Assembly (NCBI GenBank): GCA_964649795.1
Contig: CAZYQY010000001.1
Coordinates: 1-64,000 of the forward strand
Direction: 5' to 3'
DNA from: JABMPX01 sp964649795
Lineage (GTDB): Bacteria; Patescibacteriota; Minisyncoccia; Portnoybacterales; UBA2143
DNA: 64,000 bases
How positions within the stretch are numbered: position 1 is the stretch's first letter; each line of letters opens with the position of its first letter. Below the pieces are notes generated by a model, which saw nothing but the letters and a program-made list of their open reading frames with translations, made no database searches and was not told the origin of the DNA. Below, one piece after another: positions 31,283 through 37,897 of this stretch. The translations under genes and the position numbers were made by a program.

Positions 31283-31573
31283 ATGACAAGAATCAAAGAT
31301 TTACCAGAAGATCAAAGACCAAGAGAAAAATTATTAAAATTTGGGCCAGAATCTTTGTCTGATAAAGAACTTTTGGCAATTTTAATTGGTCATGGTCTCA
31401 AAGGAAAATCTGCTTTAGATATAGCAGAAGAAATGCTGCTTGAATATAAAGACCTTAAGGGATTAGCAGGTAAACGTTTGGATGAATTTATGAAAATCAA
31501 AGGAATAAAAGAAGCAAAAATTATTAAAATTGCCGTGGCGTTTGAAATCGCAAAACGAATTTATTTCACATAG
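31283..31573 (+). CDS. RadC N-terminal (UPF0758) domain protein, no JAB domain
   Basis: 96 residues equal to the helix-hairpin-helix half of RadC: DLPEDQRPREKLLKFGPESL, LSDKELLAILIGHGLKGKS and FMKIKGIKEAKIIKIAVAFE. Full RadC proteins are about 220 residues and carry a C-terminal JAB/MPN metalloprotease-like domain with HxH; that half is absent, because the methyltransferase gene starts 4 nt after the stop. The stop is clean. RadC-like genes are frequent in mobile and defence islands, which fits the neighbours. It may give the adjacent enzymes a DNA-binding helper. Confidence 0.85.
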   Translation: MTRIKDLPEDQRPREKLLKFGPESLSDKELLAILIGHGLKGKSALDIAEEMLLEYKDLKGLAGKRLDEFMKIKGIKEAKIIKIAVAFEIAKRIYFT

Positions 31574-31577
31574 CAGT

Positions 31578-34040
31578 ATGTCAAAAAAAGAAAACAAGAT
31601 AACCATCACTGACCCATTTCAAAACAAAAAGCATATTAATTATGCCCTTGTAGAATCTACGCGCCCAATGATGTATAAGTCTTTAAAATATTGGGGTAAA
31701 AAACCACACAATATTTTTAAGAAGTATATAGAAAACTATACAGAAGAAAACGAAATTGTGTTAGACGCATTTGCTGGCAGTGGTATTACTCCATTAGAAG
31801 CTGTACAGATAAAAAGAAAAGCGGTTGCGGTAGATCTTAATCCCATTTCTACTTTTATGATTGGGATGTTAGCCAAACCACTTAACTATTCAAAGTTCGG
31901 GAAATATTATAGCGAAATTTTGGAAAAACTTGTTAAAAAAGAAAAGGATATTGGTGTCTTTATTACAAAATGCGAAAAATGTGGAAGTATTACTAGGACT
32001 ACAGGAGTTCATTGGGATGGCGACACACCGATACTTATAAGGTATGAATGTTCTTGTGTTAAGGGTATTCAAGGGAAAAGTCCCGATGATTTTGATAAGC
32101 AAATTATCAAAAAATCAGACAGTTTAAAAATTCCTTTTTGGTATCCAAGGGATGAATTTCCAAAGACAGATTTTTTCAAATCTGTTCGTAAAGGAATTGG
32201 TGATCAGTATTACAAACTTTGGACTAATAGGACTCTCTATTTGCTTTCGTTTTTATACAAAGAGATTGAAGATATTTATGACGAAGAAGTAAAAGATTTT
32301 TTGAAATTTGCTTTTATTTCAATGATACATCTTGTTACGATTATGGTTTCTGCAAGAAGACCAAAAAGCAAAAGACCTGATTCTGGAAGCTGGGGAAGAC
32401 CTGCATTTATTTTGCCAAAAAGACATATGGAGCAGAACCCAGTGATACTTTTTCAGCGAGCGGTGGAAGATAGGCAAGGAGTTATTAAAGCAAAGAAATC
32501 TTCAGAAAAATTACTTGCTAGCAAAGTTAAAATAGCGAAGAATTTTCAGGAATTAGCAGATAATAAAAAAGACAAAAATTTACTGATTTTAACAATTGAT
32601 GCCCTGGATTTATCGAGGAGTATTCCCGAAAATAGTGTGGATTATGTATTGACCGATCCACCTTATGGCGGACTCATTCAATATTTTAGTTTAAGTAGTC
32701 TCTGGGCAGTCTGGTTAAAACATAACAATTCAAAATTTGAAATCCCATATCAAGATGAAATAACAATTGAACACAAAAAAGACTTTGAGAGATATCATAA
32801 TCTACTTACCAAGGCGTTGAGGGAAATTTACAAAGTATTAAAGCCTGGGCGTTATCTGACCCTAACTTTCCATAACAGAGAAATTAATGTTTGGAATTCA
32901 GTTATCAAAGCTGGCGCATATTCTGGTTTCGTTTTCGAAAAAATTCTCTATCAGCCAAATAAGAGAGTCTCCGAAGCTGGTGTTGCTATGCCGTACGGAA
33001 GTGCAATTAGTGATTATTACTTACGATTCAAAAAACCTGAAAAGACAAGAGTATCTGAACATCAAAAAATGAACAAAGAAGAATATGAGAGAATTGTTGT
33101 TAAGGCTACTAAAGATATTATCGCATTGAGAGGTGAACCAACTGAAATGACATTTATTTTGAATGGTATTTATACTGAGTTGTTTTCAACTGGGAAATTT
33201 TTTGAAGGCAATCATGAAGATATTGTAAATATTCTTAGAGAAAATATTGGCAAGGAATTCGTACTCATTGAAAATAAGGGTGGAAAACTTGGACCAAAAT
33301 GGTGGTTGAAAAATCCAGAGGATATGCTTTTCAAACAAGTGCCTCTATCAGATCGCGTTGAAAAAGTTGTGCTGGATATGTTGCGGGGAAATATAAAAGT
33401 TACATTCGATGAAATACTACAAAAACTATTTATCACCTTCCCAAATGGATTAACACCAGATACGAAAGGGGTAATAGAGGTATTAAAAGAATATGCGACA
33501 ACTACTGGTGATGGTAGGTGGCGTTATAAACCAGAAGTAAATTATAGAGATTCTGAACATAGCGAAATGATTCATTACCTGTCAGAAATAGGGAAAAAGG
33601 CGGGTTATAAAGTTTGGATTGGCAGTAAAGAACAGGGGGATACTTTCAAAAACGAAAAATTATCAAAATATTGCACTGAACCAAATCTTGAACTTTCCGG
33701 ATTCTCAAATGATAAACTACGGAGAATAACAATGATAGATGTTCTTTGGTATGAAGATTCCTCCATTAAATATGTTTTTGAAGTTGAAAATAGCACTAGC
33801 ATTACGTCTGCAATCGAGAGGGCTTCTCATATTCCAGAAGAATACGAGGTAAAAAGATTTATTGTTATTCCAGAAGAAAGACAGAAAATGCTTGAGAGAA
33901 AAATGGGTGAACCAATGTTTCAAGAAGGTTATAATAAATATAAATGGCAAACTATTCATTACGACGCACTAAAAGATTTTTATAATTTACATAAAAGTGA
34001 TAAAACACTTAAACGAAATGATTTGATTAATTTGAAATAA
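31578..34040 (+). CDS. DNA methyltransferase fused to PD-(D/E)XK-like nuclease domain
   Basis: 820 residues. AdoMet motif I is DAFAGSGITPLEA (D63-G69 core), preceded by MYKSLKYWGKKPHNIF. A zinc-ribbon insert has CEKC near 131 and CSC near 160. Catalytic motif IV is DPPYGG at 360-365. The C-terminal third has MIDVLWYEDSS and YVFEVENSTSITSA, giving D721 and E735-V-E737 as a putative nuclease core, then FIVIPEERQ. A methylase and a nuclease in one chain suggest a type IIG-like restriction enzyme. It starts 4 nt after the RadC-like gene and ends 4 nt before a second methylase. Target sequence unknown. Confidence 0.8.
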   Translation: MSKKENKITITDPFQNKKHINYALVESTRPMMYKSLKYWGKKPHNIFKKYIENYTEENEIVLDAFAGSGITPLEAVQIKRKAVAVDLNPISTFMIGMLAKPLNYSKFGKYYSEILEKLVKKEKDIGVFITKCEKCGSITRTTGVHWDGDTPILIRYECSCVKGIQGKSPDDFDKQIIKKSDSLKIPFWYPRDEFPKTDFFKSVRKGIGDQYYKLWTNRTLYLLSFLYKEIEDIYDEEVKDFLKFAFISMIHLVTIMVSARRPKSKRPDSGSWGRPAFILPKRHMEQNPVILFQRAVEDRQGVIKAKKSSEKLLASKVKIAKNFQELADNKKDKNLLILTIDALDLSRSIPENSVDYVLTDPPYGGLIQYFSLSSLWAVWLKHNNSKFEIPYQDEITIEHKKDFERYHNLLTKALREIYKVLKPGRYLTLTFHNREINVWNSVIKAGAYSGFVFEKILYQPNKRVSEAGVAMPYGSAISDYYLRFKKPEKTRVSEHQKMNKEEYERIVVKATKDIIALRGEPTEMTFILNGIYTELFSTGKFFEGNHEDIVNILRENIGKEFVLIENKGGKLGPKWWLKNPEDMLFKQVPLSDRVEKVVLDMLRGNIKVTFDEILQKLFITFPNGLTPDTKGVIEVLKEYATTTGDGRWRYKPEVNYRDSEHSEMIHYLSEIGKKAGYKVWIGSKEQGDTFKNEKLSKYCTEPNLELSGFSNDKLRRITMIDVLWYEDSSIKYVFEVENSTSITSAIERASHIPEEYEVKRFIVIPEERQKMLERKMGEPMFQEGYNKYKWQTIHYDALKDFYNLHKSDKTLKRNDLINLK

Positions 34041-34044
34041 AATT

Positions 34045-34893
34045 ATGCCAAAAAAGAAGCCTCAAAAAAAAGGAAAATACGACAAGCGTAATATCCTTAA
34101 TGATTTAACGGGCAAAGAGTGGTTATTATTAACTAAGAGTATTTGGATAAGTGAGAAATGTGCTGATGATAAATTTGCGTTTCAACACCCTGCCCCTTTT
34201 TTAATCAATGACATAAAAAAATTGGTTAGATTTTTTACCAAAGAAAATATGACAGTTCTTGATCCATTTTGTGGTTCAGGAACAACTCTTGTTGCTAGTG
34301 CTCAAGAAAATAGAAAAGGCATTGGTATAGATTTAAGTAGAAAATATTGCCAGATGAGCCGAAAGCGTTTGCAGGATATAAAGCTTAAAAAAAATCAACA
34401 GATAATTTGTGGCGATTCCCTTAAAAAAATATCTCAAATTAAAGGCAAAATTGATTATTGTGTAACCTCGCCACCATATCATAATATTTTAAGGCATAAT
34501 GGTGGTGGACTAAGAGATACGAAAGATAAAGATGTACGTAATGGCGCGCGGTTTGGCGTTGAATATTATTCAAATAATAAACTGGATTTAGGGAATCAAG
34601 TGGAGTACAAAGATTTTTTATCTTTGTTGAAATTGGCTATGGCGGAGGTTTATAAAAAATTAAGAGAAAAAAAACATTGTTCAATTATTATTAGCGACTT
34701 TACGGTAAATAAAAAAGAAACAAATGCGAGCGGTGATGTTATAAGACTTATGCAAGATATAGGATTTGGTTTTGATGGCTCGGTTGTACTAGTTCAAGAT
34801 AATAAACCACTCTATCCTTTTGGCTATCCTTATGCTTATAAAATGAATCATCATCATCAATATATTTTGAATTTTAGGAAGAACGAGAGTTAA
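34045..34893 (+). CDS. Second DNA methyltransferase (N4-cytosine/N6-adenine type)
   Basis: 282 residues. Motif I DPFCGSGTT (73-81) precedes motif IV TSPPY (141-145). FAFQHPAPFLINDI ahead of motif I and YPFGYPYAYKMNHHHQYIL near the end are typical of small site-specific amino-methyltransferases. The N terminus is a basic KKKPQKKGKYDKR tail. It directly follows the methylase-nuclease fusion, so it may protect the other strand of an asymmetric target or be the second modification arm. Confidence 0.88.
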   Translation: MPKKKPQKKGKYDKRNILNDLTGKEWLLLTKSIWISEKCADDKFAFQHPAPFLINDIKKLVRFFTKENMTVLDPFCGSGTTLVASAQENRKGIGIDLSRKYCQMSRKRLQDIKLKKNQQIICGDSLKKISQIKGKIDYCVTSPPYHNILRHNGGGLRDTKDKDVRNGARFGVEYYSNNKLDLGNQVEYKDFLSLLKLAMAEVYKKLREKKHCSIIISDFTVNKKETNASGDVIRLMQDIGFGFDGSVVLVQDNKPLYPFGYPYAYKMNHHHQYILNFRKNES

Positions 34894-34946
34894 AAGTAAA
34901 TTTTTGGATTTTAATAAGCAAAAACAGAATACGAGGATAATTAAAG

Positions 34947-35015
34947 ATGAGATCGATGGGTAAAAAGAAAAAGGAAAGCAGGAAAAAGGGGAAAAGGCGT
35001 CAGAAGCCGTTTTAA
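34947..35015 (+). CDS. Very basic 22-residue micro-ORF
   Basis: Encodes a peptide that is nearly all Lys and Arg (MGKKKKESRKKGKRRQKPF). It resembles tiny ribosomal proteins in composition only. No SD is obvious and it abuts repeat copies, so it may be chance. The rest of 34894-35310 holds R1 copies and the promoter of the secreted protein. Confidence 0.25.
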   Translation: MRSMGKKKKESRKKGKRRQKPF

Positions 35016-35052
35016 AAATAAATAAAAGATTTGGAAGAAGTGGGGTTAATCC

Positions 35053-35123
35053 AGAGGCGTCGTCCTTAAAATGACGTCCTTTCGCCTTTGGCTCAAGAAC
35101 ATCATTTTGAAGGACAAGCCTCT
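35053..35123. repeat. Palindromic repeat R1, copy C (full)
   Basis: AGAGGC and GCCTCT ends with internal GTCCTTAAAATGACG and CATCATTTTGAAGGAC arms, the same structure as copy A with a different loop (CTTTCGCCTTTGGCTC). Confidence 0.8.
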
Positions 35124-35135
35124 TTAACTTTCTCA

Positions 35136-35164
35136 GAAAGCATCATTTTGAAGAACTGTCCTTA
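35136..35164. repeat. Palindromic repeat R1, half copy C2
   Basis: GCATCATTTTGAAGAACTG plus TCCTTAG is a right arm only, 13 bp after copy C. The right arm of copy D at 37357-37412 shows the same AAGAACTGTCCTT variant. Confidence 0.65.
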
Positions 35165-35201
35165 GAAAATATCGCTAGTAAGGCGGTTTTTTGATTAGTT
35201 A

Positions 35202-35230
35202 TTGACATATATATTCTTTTATGGTATATT
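35202..35230 (+). promoter_or_regulatory. Promoter of the secreted protein gene
   Basis: Consensus TTGACA, 17 nt, TATATT, then an 80-nt leader with hairpins TTCTTT/AAAGAA and AAGTTT/AAACTT before the ATG. This is one of the few long leaders in the window. Confidence 0.75.
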
Positions 35231-35310
35231 TGTTTTAATTAGTTCTTTAAGTAAAGAAGGAAGTTTGGATAGATGACATTAACCAGAAACTTAAATAAGA
35301 GGTATTAGCT

Positions 35311-35904
35311 ATGAAAAAGAGTTTTTTTGGCTTGTTGGTGGTTTTTCTTTTCAGTTTTGGCATTTGTCAAGCTGGAGAATTTAAGGTAACTCCACCGTGG
35401 AATGAAAGAGACGATTCTGATAGTTCTTGGATTCCAAAAGAGGCGAAAATTCTAACCGAATCTGAAGCATCTTTATTGAGATTTTCGGTAATTCAAATAA
35501 AGGGAGATTTAGTAGAATTTTCTATTCCCGCTTTTCCTATTTTTACCAGGAAACCAGCAGAAAATTTTGTCTGGCACGTTTCGGAAGCAAGCTATATGAA
35601 ATTTTTATCAACTCCGAAATATTCAAAAGAAGGGTGGGCGCCACCACGAGATTTAAAAGTTGATGTTTATAATAATGGCAAGGCAGAAGGTGGATATGTG
35701 CAAGGAGGATTTAATCTGCCTGAACATGGTATATATTGGGTACGAATAGGCGTGCCATGTGATGGACCATGCTCTATTATTAGCGAGGTAGATTCTTTTG
35801 TGAGGGGTAGAGGCAATAGAAATTATCTTGGATACGAATTTGTCGTAAATGCAGACAATATGAAATGGCAACACATTCCGTTATCATATCCTAAATTTCC
35901 ATAA
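35311..35904 (+). CDS. Secreted protein of unknown function
   Basis: 197 residues. A clear signal peptide MKKSFFGLLVVFLFSFGICQA is followed by GEFKV (cleavage about 21/22). The mature part is rich in aromatic and beta-type sequence (NFVWHVSEASYMKFL, HGIYWVRIGVPCDGPCSIIS) with a single Cys pair (CDGPC) that could form a disulfide. It has its own strong promoter and terminator. No family recognised. It adjoins the repeat- and RM-rich island and may be a recent acquisition. Confidence 0.7.
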   Translation: MKKSFFGLLVVFLFSFGICQAGEFKVTPPWNERDDSDSSWIPKEAKILTESEASLLRFSVIQIKGDLVEFSIPAFPIFTRKPAENFVWHVSEASYMKFLSTPKYSKEGWAPPRDLKVDVYNNGKAEGGYVQGGFNLPEHGIYWVRIGVPCDGPCSIISEVDSFVRGRGNRNYLGYEFVVNADNMKWQHIPLSYPKFP

Positions 35905-35919
35905 AAAGGGAGCAAACTG

Positions 35920-35949
35920 AAGGGCTTGACTTGCATCAAGCCCTTTTTT
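35920..35949 (+). terminator. Terminator of the secreted protein gene
   Basis: AAGGGCTTGA pairs with TCAAGCCCTT around CTTGCA, followed by a T run. Its loop holds the -35 box of the mscS promoter. Confidence 0.88.
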
Positions 35950-35959
35950 AATATATAAT
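35931..35959 (+). promoter_or_regulatory. mscS promoter overlapping the upstream terminator
   Basis: TTGCAT in the terminator loop and 3' arm, exactly 17 nt, then TATAAT (35954-35959). The ATG follows 8 nt after the -10 box, so the mRNA is leaderless or nearly so. Confidence 0.65.
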
Positions 35960-35967
35960 ACAAATCT

Positions 35968-36822
35968 ATGCAAGAATTTTTCCAAAACTTTATAACGAAT
36001 TTGACTCCTTGGGTTTTTGTTCATGGGATGAAAATTATTGTTATTCTTGTCGGCGCTTATATTATTCGCTATTTTGCAGGAGCAATAATTGATAAAATTA
36101 TCAGAAAAGCAATTGTTTCTAAAGGATTTTTAACTCCTGAAGCAGAAAAGAAAAGAGAAGATACTTTAATAAGCATTTTTGAAGGCACTGTAAAAGTTAT
36201 TGTCTGGGCAGCAGCAATTCTGATGATTATTGCAGAATTAGGAGTCAATATTGGGCCTTTGCTTGCTGGAGCAGGAATATTTGGTTTGGCAATCGGTTTT
36301 GGCGCTCAATATATTATCCGTGATTTTTTTACTGGCCTTTTTATTATCTTAGAGAATCAATATAGAGTAGGCGATGTAGTCAAAATTGGAGATATAGCAG
36401 GAACAGTAGAAAGTATCAATTTAAGAATGACTGTTTTAAGAGATGTTGATGGAACAGTCCATCATGTTCCTAATGGGGAAATAAAGATTGCCTCTAATTT
36501 ATCTAAAGAATTTGCTAGGGTTAATATGAAGATAGGCATTGCTTATAATACTGACATAGAAGAAGCAATTAAAGTAGTTAATCAAGTTGGGAAAGAAATG
36601 TCTAAAGATTCAGAATGGAAAGACAAAATTATTAAAGCGCCTGAATTTGTCCGAGTTGATGATCTTGCTGATTCAGCTATGGTTATTAAGATATCAGGAG
36701 AGGTTAAACCATTAGAACAATGGTCAGTGCTTGGCGAATTAAAGAAAAGAATAAAGGTTGCTTTTGACAAACAAGGCATTGAAATCCCATTCCCTCAAAT
36801 AGTTGTCCATCAGGGGAAATAA
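35968..36822 (+). CDS. mscS: Small-conductance mechanosensitive channel (MscS family)
   Basis: 284 residues, near E. coli MscS in size. Three hydrophobic helices come first. The pore helix region IGPLLAGAGIFGLAIGFGAQY (about 92-112) and RDFFTGLFIILENQYRVGD lead into the beta domain (VVKIGDIAGTVESINLRMTVL, HHVPNGEI) and a C-terminal alpha/beta domain ending QGIEIPFPQIVVHQG. It releases osmolytes on hypo-osmotic shock. The gene is monocistronic by promoter and terminator placement. Confidence 0.94.
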   Translation: MQEFFQNFITNLTPWVFVHGMKIIVILVGAYIIRYFAGAIIDKIIRKAIVSKGFLTPEAEKKREDTLISIFEGTVKVIVWAAAILMIIAELGVNIGPLLAGAGIFGLAIGFGAQYIIRDFFTGLFIILENQYRVGDVVKIGDIAGTVESINLRMTVLRDVDGTVHHVPNGEIKIASNLSKEFARVNMKIGIAYNTDIEEAIKVVNQVGKEMSKDSEWKDKIIKAPEFVRVDDLADSAMVIKISGEVKPLEQWSVLGELKKRIKVAFDKQGIEIPFPQIVVHQGK

Positions 36823-36831
36823 TATTTGTGT

Positions 36832-36860
36832 TTGACACCATGATATTAATCTGCTATTTT
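36832..36860 (+). promoter_or_regulatory. rpsL (str operon) promoter
   Basis: TTGACA, exactly 17 nt, TATTTT, 21 nt before the rpsL ATG. Confidence 0.7.
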
Positions 36861-36881
36861 AAATAAGTAGATTATTTTTTT

Positions 36882-37367
36882 ATGCCGACTATTCATCAAT
36901 TAGTTAAAAGACCAAGAAAAATTTCAAAGAAGAAACCAAAAACGCCAGCTCTTGGCAAGAGTTTTAATTTGCTTAAAAACAAACCAAGCAAAACACACTC
37001 GCCTTTTAAGCGCGGCGTTTGCCTGAAAGTCCATACAGTTACTCCTAAAAAACCAAATTCAGCTTTGCGCAAAGTTGCCAGAGTCAGACTTACTAATGGT
37101 ATGGAAGTAACTGCCTATATTCCTGGAGAAGGGCACAATTTGCAAGAGCATTCAGTTATTTTAATTCGAGGCGGACGGGTTAAAGATTTGCCTGGAGTTC
37201 GTTATCATGTAGTAAGGGGAGTTTTAGATACAGAAGGAGTAGAAGGCAGGAAACAAAAAAGGAGCCGTTACGGAACTAAAAAACAAGGAGCTACAAAAAA
37301 AGCAGAAACAAGTAAAGAAGCAGCGGACATAGCTGAACCAGAAACCGAAAATAAAGAACAGTCCTAA
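36882..37367 (+). CDS. rpsL: 30S ribosomal protein uS12, extended
   Basis: 161 residues against about 124 in E. coli. The decoding-centre loop TPKKPNSALRKVARVRL and the GEGHNLQEHSVILIRGGRVKDLPGVRYH core are intact, including the Lys residues tied to streptomycin resistance (TPKKP and GRVKDLP). There is an insertion of about 13 residues after PAL (GKSFNLLKNKPSKTHSPF) and an acidic C-terminal tail of about 30 residues. The last three codons and the stop fall inside palindromic repeat R1 copy D. First gene of the str operon. Confidence 0.96.
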   Translation: MPTIHQLVKRPRKISKKKPKTPALGKSFNLLKNKPSKTHSPFKRGVCLKVHTVTPKKPNSALRKVARVRLTNGMEVTAYIPGEGHNLQEHSVILIRGGRVKDLPGVRYHVVRGVLDTEGVEGRKQKRSRYGTKKQGATKKAETSKEAADIAEPETENKEQS

Positions 37368-37412
37368 AAATGACGCCCTTGTGCTCAAGGGACATCATTT
37401 TAAGAACTGTCC
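37357..37412. repeat. Palindromic repeat R1, copy D, at the rpsL-rpsG junction
   Basis: AACAGTCCTAAAAATGACG and CATCATTTTAAGAACTGTCC are near reverse complements around CCCTTGTGCTCAAGGG. The left arm supplies the end of rpsL and its stop codon; the right arm ends 9 nt before the rpsG ATG. Confidence 0.8.
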
Positions 37413-37421
37413 TTTAAATCT

Positions 37422-37892
37422 ATGCGTAGAAAAAGAAAAATAAAAAGAACAATTATCCCAGATCCTCAATACAATAGCACTTTAGTTGCTAAATTTATTA
37501 ATTATTTGTTAAAGGATGGCAAGAAATCAACAGCTCAAAAAGTATTTTATGATGCCTTGGGGATAATAAAGAAATCTCTAAAAGGGAAAGAACCCTTAGA
37601 TGTTTTTGACGAGGCAATTAAAAACGTTTCTCCTTTTGTGGAAGTAAAATCACGGAGAATTGGCGGTGCTCATTATCAGATTCCTCGCGAAGTTCGCGGG
37701 GAAAGAAAGACCACTTTAGCTATACGCTGGATTATTCAGATTGCTCGGGATAAAAAAGGCAAGCCAATGGCGCAAAAACTTGCTGAAGAATTACTAGATG
37801 CTTCTAAAAATACTGGAGCATCAATTAAGAAGAAAGAAGATATGCATCGGATGGCTGAAGCTAACAAGGCCTTTGCTCACTTTTCCTGGTAA
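37422..37892 (+). CDS. rpsG: 30S ribosomal protein uS7
   Basis: 156 residues, standard length. MRRKRKIKRTIIPDPQYNS, then LVAKFINYLLKDGKKSTAQK, VEVKSRRIGGAHYQIPREV and the terminal KKEDMHRMAEANKAFAHFSW match S7, which nucleates the 16S 3' domain and lines the E site. It is the second str-operon gene, 5 nt before fusA, with a palindromic repeat filling the gap to rpsL. Confidence 0.97.
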   Translation: MRRKRKIKRTIIPDPQYNSTLVAKFINYLLKDGKKSTAQKVFYDALGIIKKSLKGKEPLDVFDEAIKNVSPFVEVKSRRIGGAHYQIPREVRGERKTTLAIRWIIQIARDKKGKPMAQKLAEELLDASKNTGASIKKKEDMHRMAEANKAFAHFSW

Positions 37893-37897
37893 TAATT

